DNA from: Bacteroidota bacterium
GTDB lineage: Bacteria > Bacteroidota > Bacteroidia > Chitinophagales > Chitinophagaceae
Direction: 5' to 3'
Length of the DNA stretch: 64,000 nucleotides
NCBI GenBank assembly: GCA_023416995.1
Contig: JAEZGI010000035.1
Location: forward strand, 95,789 to 159,788
Below the pieces are notes generated by a model. It had not been told where the DNA came from. It was given only the letters and a program-made list of their open reading frames with translations, and ran no database searches. This document shows positions 56,731 to 64,000 of this stretch, one piece after another. The translations under genes and the position numbers were made by a program. Positions within the stretch are counted from its first letter, which is position 1. Each line of letters starts with the position of its first letter.

Positions 56731-58257
56731 TTATTTCAAATTGAATGTCATCATTGGCAGATCTACTGTTCTACCATCGGGTCCTACAACTTTAATCTGG
56801 TCAAAGAAGATAGAAGTACCCGGAGTAGCTCCGTCAATGATCGTTTTTGCATTACCGCTCCATCTGTTACCTTCCTGGTTTGCAAACTGGTAAACCGGAT
56901 ATTTTCCGCCCAGTGCACCTACCTGGTAGCTAACTACTTTGAAAGGAGCTTCGAATTCTGAATCCAGCAGACGGGCGATAACACCACCCATTGCTTTGAA
57001 ATCACCTGCAGGAATCGCACCACCTCTTTTAGAACCTACAAAAGTAGCAGGCGGAGGTAAGGTTTTGATACGATACTTAACAGCTGTCGCTTTTCCGTCG
57101 ATGATAACGTTAATCGCAGACTCTCTGGGATTGCCCGCAGGAACCACGACCCATTTAGGACCGCTGACCCGGCTGATTTTACCAGGACCGTCCAGCGTTG
57201 CATTTACCTTTTCACTACCAACACCAGCGGTGATGGTCATGGGGTTTTCAACACCCAGGTAAAGTACATTCATCTTATCTGCAGATACTGACACACCAGA
57301 AGGTGCACCAACTGTATAGTTAAGATCTTTTTCGATTACTTTATCAATACCGTCCTGGTCCTTGTAACGAACCACAACATGAGCCTTGCCGGCACCGGTG
57401 CCGCCTGCAGCCATATCCATTGTGGCCATACCATCAGCACCAATCGGAGCAGGTTTACCATTGATAGTGATCTGGGGGGCAGAAGCAGAGCTCATTGCAC
57501 CAAGACCTGCATACACCTGGATCTTCTCGCCAGGCATAAGGTAGCTGGAGCTAAGTCCGCCTACAAAACCGAATTTGTCAAATCTTACTGCTACCTGGCC
57601 AACCTGGTTGTGGCAATAGCTTACCACCTGGTACTCAGAATTCTTGATATCATTCTGGAACTTGTTCAGGATAGTGATCGCTGCAATGGCAGGAGTCATG
57701 TGGAAATAACTTTCGGTCCAGCTTTTAGTTGTTCCGTCCTGTGCTTTGGGCACTGTAAGGTCGATTGGAAGTTTGTTGGCAAACTCTTTAGCGATCTCAG
57801 GATCAATAGCAAGGATTTGTTTTTTATACTCGGCCAGCTTAGCATAGAGCTTTTCGCCTTCGCCTTGTTTAGACATGATACGGGTTGGAGCATCGAGGTG
57901 ATCAATAGCCCACACAGTGTCACCCTTTTCAGGATTGTAACCTGCGGCTTTTTTGATTTCGGCTTTAAGACCTTCTATCTCGTCGTAGAGTTTTTTGGTG
58001 ATTTGTGATGCAGCATCAGCTTTTGGCTTCCAGATCTTTGCTTTTTCGGCAGACTTTGGATCGGCCAGTTTATCTGCAAAGGATGCATAAATCTGGTTAT
58101 TATTACCTGTCAACACACCATTTGCGCTGGTGATACTGTTGTCGACAGTTTTGAAAGCGTTCAAGACTTCAGATGAAACGTTCAGTGCCAGAAGTGCGGT
58201 GAGCACCAGGTACATCATGTTGATCATCTTCTGCCTGGGCTCTTTAGGTAAAGACAT
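56731..58257 (-). CDS. gldM: Type IX secretion motor subunit GldM (PorM)
   Basis: 508 residues. The single inner-membrane helix near the N-terminus (about 12-30, MINMMYLVLTALLALNVSSE) holds the usual PRQKMINMMYLVLTALLALN signature. A long periplasmic part made of four domains follows, with repeated Gly-rich beta segments such as MAAGGTGAGKAHVVVRY. With GldL it forms the proton-driven rotary motor that spans to the GldK/N ring. It lies 63 bp after gldL. Confidence 0.97.
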   Translation of the reverse strand: MSLPKEPRQKMINMMYLVLTALLALNVSSEVLNAFKTVDNSITSANGVLTGNNNQIYASFADKLADPKSAEKAKIWKPKADAASQITKKLYDEIEGLKAEIKKAAGYNPEKGDTVWAIDHLDAPTRIMSKQGEGEKLYAKLAEYKKQILAIDPEIAKEFANKLPIDLTVPKAQDGTTKSWTESYFHMTPAIAAITILNKFQNDIKNSEYQVVSYCHNQVGQVAVRFDKFGFVGGLSSSYLMPGEKIQVYAGLGAMSSASAPQITINGKPAPIGADGMATMDMAAGGTGAGKAHVVVRYKDQDGIDKVIEKDLNYTVGAPSGVSVSADKMNVLYLGVENPMTITAGVGSEKVNATLDGPGKISRVSGPKWVVVPAGNPRESAINVIIDGKATAVKYRIKTLPPPATFVGSKRGGAIPAGDFKAMGGVIARLLDSEFEAPFKVVSYQVGALGGKYPVYQFANQEGNRWSGNAKTIIDGATPGTSIFFDQIKVVGPDGRTVDLPMMTFNLK

Positions 58258-58320
58258 GGGCTAGGTTTTTCTAATTAAGTTAATTGTTTGGACTGAGGAT
58301 TTTACCTGTTAATGATTCAA

Positions 58321-59088
58321 TTAGCGTCCTTGCATTGCGCTCAGCATGTTACCATAAACTGTGTTCAGGCTGCTAAGGTTAGCTGACAATTTCGCGATTT
58401 GTTCATGTGCTTTTTTAGCATCTTCAACACTGCCCTGCATGGTTTGTGATGCACTGGCCAGGTTTGAATAGAAGCTGTTCATAGCCTTCAGGTGATTGTT
58501 GGTATCCTGCAGTTCGAGCTCATAGATTGCATTCAAAGAACCAAGGTTCTTGGTCAGCACCTGTACCTGCTCGTGGAACTTTTTAGTACCATCAGCCGCT
58601 GTATTAAAATGACCCATTGTTGTAGCTGCGCCAGTGTAAGCATTTTTCATTGATTCAAGAGCTGCAGTTGCTTCTTTGGTTTTAGCAGAGTAATCGCTGG
58701 TTGATTTAACAACGTCGCCTACTTCAGCGATACCATTTACAGAGCTGTTCAGTTTCTTGAAACCTTCGCTCAGGCTTTTCAGACTTGCAGGAGTGATATC
58801 TGCATCCTTCAGCATTTCATCCATTTTCTGGATGTTTGGATTACCGGTAGAAGCTCCACCAGCAAGTTTTGGAAGCGCTTCAACGAGTGCATGCATTTCT
58901 CCTCCTGGAGGCGGTAAGAATGCATATACTACGAAAATGATAGCTTCAGTGATAAGACCGGCTGTCAAAAAGAAGTCAGCCATTGGTTGGTGCGTAATTT
59001 TCTGCCAAGCTCCGAAGATTACGATAGCAGCGCCCATACACACCACTATGTTTACGATTCTGTCAATTGATTTAGAAGTTCCAGCCAT
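58321..59088 (-). CDS. gldL: Type IX secretion motor subunit GldL (PorL)
   Basis: A 255-residue inner-membrane protein. Two helices span about 12-28 (VNIVVCMGAAIVIFGAW) and 39-58 (FFLTAGLITEAIIFVVYAFL), then a long cytoplasmic part rich in helical, coiled-coil-like segments. E48 in helix 2 and K30 after helix 1 match residues known to matter for proton use in Flavobacterium GldL. It forms the ring around GldM helices. A 225-bp spacer with a hairpin separates it from gldK. Confidence 0.97.
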   Translation of the reverse strand: MAGTSKSIDRIVNIVVCMGAAIVIFGAWQKITHQPMADFFLTAGLITEAIIFVVYAFLPPPGGEMHALVEALPKLAGGASTGNPNIQKMDEMLKDADITPASLKSLSEGFKKLNSSVNGIAEVGDVVKSTSDYSAKTKEATAALESMKNAYTGAATTMGHFNTAADGTKKFHEQVQVLTKNLGSLNAIYELELQDTNNHLKAMNSFYSNLASASQTMQGSVEDAKKAHEQIAKLSANLSSLNTVYGNMLSAMQGR

Positions 59089-59281
59089 TTTGTTAAGTGT
59101 TTAGTTAGTTAGAAAACGGATTAAGGGTTTGATAATTGGTTAAGTGAAAATTGGAAAACGTTGTTTGGAAATGTTATTTGGAAATAGATAATAGAATGCC
59201 AGTTCAATATTCGCGAGAAATATCAAGTCAATAACGGTAAACGAATATTAAAATTTTTGTCCTAGGCGATTTTTTTAGAAG

Positions 59282-59304
59282 GGGCTAAGACAAAGTCTTA
59301 GCCC
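59282..59304 (-). terminator. Hairpin between gldK and gldL
   Basis: A 10-bp perfect stem GGGCTAAGAC/GTCTTAGCCC with a 3-base loop lies 10 bases after the gldK stop. On the minus strand it is not followed by a T-run (CTTCTAAAAA), so it more likely attenuates or protects the gldK mRNA than fully ends it. Confidence 0.6.
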
Positions 59305-59313
59305 TAATGATTT

Positions 59314-60600
59314 TTATGCACGTTTCTTTTGTGCTGGTGGCAGGTCAATCACGCACCTGAAACCAATGTAAGATTTGGTAGTATCCTGGTATTCGTAGTT
59401 ACGGGTAGATGTCTGAAGATAGAAACCAACATCTTTCCAGCTACCACCGCGGATAACCTTACGTTTCATCCTTGGAGGATCTGAATCCTTTGCGTTGAAA
59501 CGGATATCCGGGTTCATATCATGCTGGAAGTTATAAGCTCCTTCGTAGAAAAGTGATGAGGTCCACTCAGCAACGTTTCCAGCCATACAATACAGACAGA
59601 AATCGTTTGGCCAGTATCCGTCAGCACGAACGGTATAGAAACCGCCATCTTCAGGATAATTACCACGTCCAGGTTTGAAGTTCGCCAGGAGACAACCTTT
59701 CTTGTTTCTCAGGTAATAGTTACCCCAGGGGAACATAGACTGTGAACGGCCGCCGCGTGCAGAATATTCCCACTCTGCCTCTGTTGGAAGACGGAAATCA
59801 GATTCTGTAGCTCTCTTCTTTGAATCCAGGAATGAGTTCAGCAAATGAGTTCTCCACTCGCAGAACGCTGTTGCCTGTTTCCAGTTTACACCAACCAGTG
59901 GATAGTTGCCATAAGCCGGATGTGAGAAATATCTTTTTGTAAAAGGCTCATTATACGAATAGCTGAAGTCGCGGATCCAAACCAATGTATCAGGATAGAT
60001 AAATACATCTTTCTTGATCATGAAGTTAGATCTTGGCTTGCCTGCATTTTCTCTTTTAGCAGCTTCTTTCAGATCAAAAGTTTCAGAATGGTAGATGATT
60101 TTGGTAGGATCCAGGTCCTTTTTACCAAAAATCCGGTTTTCGGGAGACAGGATCATCTGGTCAATCTTTTCGATCGTTGCTTTATCACCCCATTTAATGG
60201 TTTGAGCTTTTTTCCAGTCAACCGCAAATTTGCCGTCAACTTCTTTACCCAGTTGCATCAGGGTAGCTGCTATTGAATCGCGAACCCAGTTTACAAACTG
60301 ACGATATTCGTTATTTGTAACCTCGGTTGCATCCATCCAGAACCCATTGATCGAGATCTGTTTGTTTCTTGCAGTATAAGCGTAGTTAACATCTTCGTCA
60401 CTAGGACCCATGTGGAAAGTTCCTGGTGGAATGTAGACCATGCCAGGGGGCTTGGTCAGGTTGTACTTGCTGGCCGGGGCAACGCCATGTAACTGTCCAT
60501 CGTTCGGTAAACCTTTCGATGACTTTCCCAATTTGCCGCAACCGGTTACCATTACCACAGAGGTAAGGAGTAATAAGGCGGATAGGTTTCTGTTTTTCAT
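59314..60600 (-). CDS. gldK: Type IX secretion / gliding lipoprotein GldK (PorK)
   Basis: 428 residues from the ATG at 60600; 16 further in-frame codons upstream are rejected because they would precede the lipoprotein signal (MKNRNLSALLLL, lipobox VTGC, Cys about residue 22). The main domain is the sulfatase-modifying-factor (FGE) fold: MVYIPPGTFHMGPS, then RLPTEAEWEYSARGG and KVIRGGSWKDVGFYLQT. It is an outer-membrane lipoprotein that forms the periplasmic ring with GldN. First gene of the operon. Confidence 0.95.
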   Translation of the reverse strand: MKNRNLSALLLLTSVVMVTGCGKLGKSSKGLPNDGQLHGVAPASKYNLTKPPGMVYIPPGTFHMGPSDEDVNYAYTARNKQISINGFWMDATEVTNNEYRQFVNWVRDSIAATLMQLGKEVDGKFAVDWKKAQTIKWGDKATIEKIDQMILSPENRIFGKKDLDPTKIIYHSETFDLKEAAKRENAGKPRSNFMIKKDVFIYPDTLVWIRDFSYSYNEPFTKRYFSHPAYGNYPLVGVNWKQATAFCEWRTHLLNSFLDSKKRATESDFRLPTEAEWEYSARGGRSQSMFPWGNYYLRNKKGCLLANFKPGRGNYPEDGGFYTVRADGYWPNDFCLYCMAGNVAEWTSSLFYEGAYNFQHDMNPDIRFNAKDSDPPRMKRKVIRGGSWKDVGFYLQTSTRNYEYQDTTKSYIGFRCVIDLPPAQKKRA

Positions 60601-60751
60601 AATGTTAAAGGGTATTGGGCAAAAAATTTGTTTTACCGACTTCATCACAAGTTTAGAATTTATTTTTTAAAACTGCAACTCTCAAAGGATTCAGCTCATG
60701 TTTAAACGACCACCGAAATAAAAATATTGTGATCGGAAAAATTATAACGAT

Positions 60752-62785
60752 TCAGGTTTTTTCAAGTAATCTGACAAGCTCCGAAACCGTTTCTACAGGT
60801 GCCTGACAGGCGTAATCCTTACATAGAAAGATCTTTGCTTTCCGGGACCCGGGTTTTCCAGCTAATAGGGGAAATGTGTCGTTACTAAGGGTTGCGGACT
60901 GAAATATGTAGGGGCCGATGAAAGTACGCAAAAATTCATTACTCACTGCAGTGCTTTCCTCACCAACAATCGCTATTTCCGGTATTCCATACGTGACCGA
61001 CACCAGGAAAAGCGCCCATACCCCGAATGAACCGGGATACTTTATGGATGCATCCTGTAATGAGCCTGCCATTTTGTATGCACGTTCCTTCCAGGAAGCC
61101 TGATCAAAGATAACCCCAAGTTGATGTAAGTTCCACAACATCAGTGAGTTACCTGAGGGTACAGCGCCGTCATAAATCTCTTTTTTACGGACAATCACGT
61201 CATTTTGTCCGTCCGGTGTATAGTAAAAAAGATCATCATCTGTTGAGAATTGTGAAACGACCAGCTCTGTTAAAGATTTTGCAATTTTAAGCCATTCCGG
61301 GTCGGCAGTTATCTCCTGCAACTGGATGAGCGCTGCAATTAGATACGCATAATCATCCAGGAAGGCTGGGTACCTGGCAACATTATTTTTATAAGTATGG
61401 GCGAAACCGCCATCGTCCTGTTTGAACGCTTTCAATAAAAATCGCATATTGTCAACAGCACGATCCTTATAGCTGGTTTCCCCCGTAGCGGCAGCCGCCC
61501 GGCAAAGTGCACTGACCATAAGGGCGTTCCACCCCAATAGTATCTTGTCATCAAGCTGGGGACGGATCCGACCGGATCTTACCTCCATCAGTCGCAGCCG
61601 CCAGTTGCGCAGTTTATCCTGAAAGACCCGCAGATCGATACCATGATCAGCTGCAAAACCCTCCATCCCCTGGCGAACGTGCAGGATATTGGTATGTTCC
61701 CAATTTCCCCCCGGCACTACGCCATAATATGCACAGAACAATGCTGCTTCTTCCCCCAAAAACTCCTGTATTTCGTCAAACGACCAGGTATAGAACTTTC
61801 CCTCTACCCCTTCACTGTCGGCATCCAGGGCACTATACCACCCTCCTTCTGTGTCGGTCATTTCGCGATCCAAAAAATCGACCGTGTGCGCGATCGTGTT
61901 TTTGTATTTCTCGTTACCTGTTAACTGGTAGGCTTCGGCCATGGCTTCAATCAACAAGGCATTGTCGTATAACATTTTTTCGAAATGCGGCGCCAGCCAT
62001 TGGTCGTCTGTACTGTAACGTGCAAATCCGCCTCCGAGTTGGTCATAGATACCCCCATCAATCATTTTGTTGAGCGACAACAGGGCCTGGTCAAGAACCT
62101 TCTGGTCTTTGGAATGATAATAATATAATAGCAACAGGCGGATGGTGAATGTCTGCGGAAATTTAGGCGCCCGTCCAAATCCACCCTCTTTGGTATCAGC
62201 GGATTTCATCACATTGTCGATCAACTGTTTAACCTGGTTATCCGAAAGAGGGACGGTATTATTACCCGACTTAACGCCAAAAGCGTTGGTCTTTATGATG
62301 TGATCTGTGAGATTATCTGCCTGGGCTTCAATTTCTTCGCGTTTTTCGCGAAAGCTATCTGCAATGCTGGTGAGAACATCCGTCCATGAAGGCCGGTTAT
62401 AAACCTGGCGAGGCGGAAAATAAGTGCCGCCATAAAACGGTTTCTTCTGTGGAGTAAGAAATACGTTTAGTGGCCAGCCACCGCTTCCACTCATTGCCTG
62501 GACGGCGTCCATATATATATGGTCAAGATCGGGACGTTCTTCCCGGTCTATTTTAATATTGATGAATTTCTCATTCATCAGTGCCGCCGTTTCGTGGTTT
62601 TCAAAGCTTTCACGCTCCATGACGTGGCACCAATGGCAAGCGGCGTAGCCAATGCTTACCAACACTGGTTTATCCTCCGCTATTGCCTGGGCGAATGCTT
62701 CTTCTCCCCAGGGGTACCAATCCACGGGGTTGTTCGCATGCTGCAATAAATACGGACTGGACTCGTACTGAAGACGGTTCGGCAT
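60752..62785 (-). CDS. DUF255 / YyaL-type protein with thioredoxin-like domain
   Basis: 677 residues from the ATG at 62785 ([20 protein letters not shown], the typical family start). A longer in-frame reading to 62911 runs through GC-rich repeats and is rejected. The N-terminal thioredoxin-like domain (about 1-165) has [13 protein letters not shown], with a CxxC pair, and [11 protein letters not shown]. The remainder is an (alpha/alpha)6 toroid-like domain ([13 protein letters not shown], then [13 protein letters not shown]). Bacterial function is unestablished; eukaryotic relatives include SPATA20. Lone gene upstream of gldK on the same strand, with a gap of 151 bp. Confidence 0.94.
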   Translation of the reverse strand: MPNRLQYESSPYLLQHANNPVDWYPWGEEAFAQAIAEDKPVLVSIGYAACHWCHVMERESFENHETAALMNEKFINIKIDREERPDLDHIYMDAVQAMSGSGGWPLNVFLTPQKKPFYGGTYFPPRQVYNRPSWTDVLTSIADSFREKREEIEAQADNLTDHIIKTNAFGVKSGNNTVPLSDNQVKQLIDNVMKSADTKEGGFGRAPKFPQTFTIRLLLLYYYHSKDQKVLDQALLSLNKMIDGGIYDQLGGGFARYSTDDQWLAPHFEKMLYDNALLIEAMAEAYQLTGNEKYKNTIAHTVDFLDREMTDTEGGWYSALDADSEGVEGKFYTWSFDEIQEFLGEEAALFCAYYGVVPGGNWEHTNILHVRQGMEGFAADHGIDLRVFQDKLRNWRLRLMEVRSGRIRPQLDDKILLGWNALMVSALCRAAAATGETSYKDRAVDNMRFLLKAFKQDDGGFAHTYKNNVARYPAFLDDYAYLIAALIQLQEITADPEWLKIAKSLTELVVSQFSTDDDLFYYTPDGQNDVIVRKKEIYDGAVPSGNSLMLWNLHQLGVIFDQASWKERAYKMAGSLQDASIKYPGSFGVWALFLVSVTYGIPEIAIVGEESTAVSNEFLRTFIGPYIFQSATLSNDTFPLLAGKPGSRKAKIFLCKDYACQAPVETVSELVRLLEKT

Positions 62786-62822
62786 AAATCTGTGTAAGCA
62801 AAGACCATACCTAAGGGGGGTT

Positions 62823-63012
62823 GCCTGCCTCTGATGTTGCGGGCGATCCGTGACGACACTGAATTTTTCCGGCCCCTGCACGCTTTTGTGTGCGATTACG
62901 TTTGGCACCATCCTTCGATGCTCGGTGGCTCGTTCGTATTAACCGCCTGCCGGTGATGCCGCGGGCGGTCCGCGACGGCACCGAATTTTTCCGGGCTGCA
63001 TACGCTTTTTTG
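62823..63012. repeat. Diverged direct repeat, about 65 bp, two copies
   Basis: Copy A begins at 62823 (GCCTGCCTCTGATGTTGCGG) and copy B at 62945 (GCCTGCCGGTGATGCCGCGG). They align for about 65-70 bp with scattered substitutions, through the shared GAATTTTTCCGG to the ACGCTTTT end. The 50-odd bases between them are unrelated. Confidence 0.8.
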
Positions 63013-63509
63013 TTTGGGTGTTTTTGAGTTCGCGATCGGCTTTTCTTGCCCTGATCGGCAGTTGAAAGAGTTGCCTTAGCCGGGCTTTTGAGCGCCTTGA
63101 TCTGCTTTGGTGCCCTGACCGGAAAAATAAGGTGCCTTACGCGGAACCGCCCTTGCATCGCAGGCTGTGTTGTTATTTTTGAGGTGACCCTTGAGCAATT
63201 CCCGATCGTTTGAATCAATAGTAAACACCACAGGTCCCTAAACACCGCTTGGTAAAACCAGTGCGCAACGATTTCGATGGCCCCTCTACTGCCGAGGCAT
63301 TGCCTAATGTTTTTAGTCATCGCCTCCGGTTGACAGCAAACATTTGCAGCAATTTGACCGTCAGCCAGAATGCCCACCACCGCGATTCATGCCTTGTCAG
63401 TTCGATTTTAAATAGACAAAGAACCGTTCAATTAGCATACGGCGAAGAGGAGCAATAGTAATCGCCCATAGTTGGCGAACATTGCCCTGCTGAGCCAACC
63501 GAAGCCAGC

Positions 63510-63760
63510 TTATAGCTTCAGATTTATTTCGATTGAATCGTCGCGCTGCCTCTTAGTCTAGCTCATCAAAACTGAGAATCGCCGCCGCCTTATTACGGCT
63601 GGCTTATCGCTTTTGTTTATCGTTGTGCCTTATCACGGCTGGTTCATCGCGACTCGGCTTGCGATTGCCTTATCGGGACGAGTTATTGTAGTTGCTTATC
63701 GCGATTGGCTTGTCTTGCTGGCTCAGGGAGTTGTCGTAATGCGATTAGTTTATCGCAGCT
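63510..63760. repeat. Degenerate tandem tract with about 13-bp period
   Basis: The word TTAT (often CTTATCGC) or a one-base variant begins near 63510, 63524, 63590, 63604, 63617, 63630, 63644, 63670, 63683, 63696, 63710 and 63750, that is, at steps of 13 or 14 bases or multiples of them. Flanking bases are also partly shared (GGCTGG before, GCG after). The tract is strongly diverged. Confidence 0.6.
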
Positions 63761-64000
63761 TTTGTTCAAGCTCGCTCTGCCGAAATGCATGAGATCGCAA
63801 TCGAAGCCACGAAATGAAGGCTCGAAATGCAATCTGGCTGAAGCGTTTGAATTGTGCACTATGAGCAGACTTGCAGGAATGAAGGTGCATACAGCCGGTT
63901 TTCATCATTGTGCCTTACCGAAATGAGTTGGAGAAGATCTGTTTGACAGCAGGACTTTCCGTGAACGGTTCATGTCGGTCAACAGTTCGGATAAGCCGGT

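Larger units (their letters stand above)
62786..64000. other. Gene-free right edge, 1.2 kb, repeat-rich
   Basis: Open frames here (for example one on the minus strand from 62811 to 63380, rich in Arg/Ser/Lys) lack family likeness and appear to result from base composition. The segment holds a diverged GC-rich direct repeat and a 13-bp-period tract, annotated separately. I see no tRNA, rRNA or IS end. A real gene could begin beyond the window. Confidence 0.55.

Noticed and set aside
62786..62911. Upstream extension of the YyaL/DUF255 gene
   Set aside because: The 42 extra residues come from GC-rich repeat DNA, and the family start [14 protein letters not shown] occurs at 62785.
62811..63380. 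189-codon open frame on the minus strand
   Set aside because: Arg/Ser/Lys-rich low-complexity reading through the direct repeats, with no start context and no recognisable family.

Overview
The window reads as chromosomal DNA of a member of the Bacteroidota, most likely order Chitinophagales (Chitinophagaceae-like). The evidence is a complete gldKLMN (porKLMN) type IX secretion core, three secreted proteins with Por-type C-terminal sorting domains, an AtpB with the long secreted N-terminal extension of this phylum, a TonB-dependent receptor with a carboxypeptidase-regulatory-like N-terminal domain, ECF sigma genes followed by envelope proteins, and promoter elements of the TAnnTTTG type in place of the E. 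coli -10 box. The placement below phylum is inference.

Layout. 0-8.6 kb: TonB-dependent receptor, divergent from two secreted T9SS cargo genes (M14 zinc carboxypeptidase; DUF11-repeat protein), then an array of hairpin repeats and a small FN3-like secreted protein. 8.9-13.1 kb: ATP synthase genes atpB-E-F-H-A, without atpG, atpD or atpC. 13.2-17.7 kb: an MsbA-like ABC exporter and a large secreted protein with a possible caspase/gingipain-like His/Cys dyad, separated by long GC-rich inverted repeats. 17.9-25.2 kb: an OmpR/PhoB-type two-component pair, a T9SS cargo protein, an MFS-like permease paired with a degenerate HD-domain protein, and a DUF47/PiT phosphate uptake pair. 25.3-32.2 kb: rfbA, galE, an MFS transporter, the C-terminal half of a split transketolase, a three-gene ECF sigma/membrane regulator/CpxP-like module and a metallo-beta-lactamase-fold hydrolase.

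32.3-38.3 kb: the cell-shape operon mreB-mreC-mreD-mrdA-rodA. 38.7-48.2 kb: purD, two peptide transporters of different families (POT and OPT), a small membrane protein, apaG, NADP isocitrate dehydrogenase, a SUI1-type factor, nadC and a DUF4783 protein. 48.4-54.8 kb: gpmI, a second ECF sigma factor with a probable anti-sigma/beta-barrel partner, a lipoprotein and uvrC. 55.7-60.6 kb: the gldKLMN operon, whose translocon should export the cargo proteins encoded at 2.6-7.4 kb and 19.9-21.1 kb. 60.8-62.8 kb: a YyaL/DUF255 thioredoxin-fold protein. The last 1.2 kb has no convincing gene and carries a GC-rich direct repeat and a degenerate tract of about 13-bp period.

Most of the window is ordinary core genome. 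I saw no phage, IS element, defence system, CRISPR array, rRNA or tRNA. The items most worth a second look are the hairpin-repeat family (7.66-7.98 kb, with relatives at 8.66 and 54.91 kb), the candidate clan-CD-like secreted protein (15.5-17.7 kb), the histidine-less HD protein with its permease (21.3-23.2 kb), the ECF/CpxP-like module (29.7-31.4 kb) and the repeat-rich right edge. No system here can be called new from sequence reading alone.
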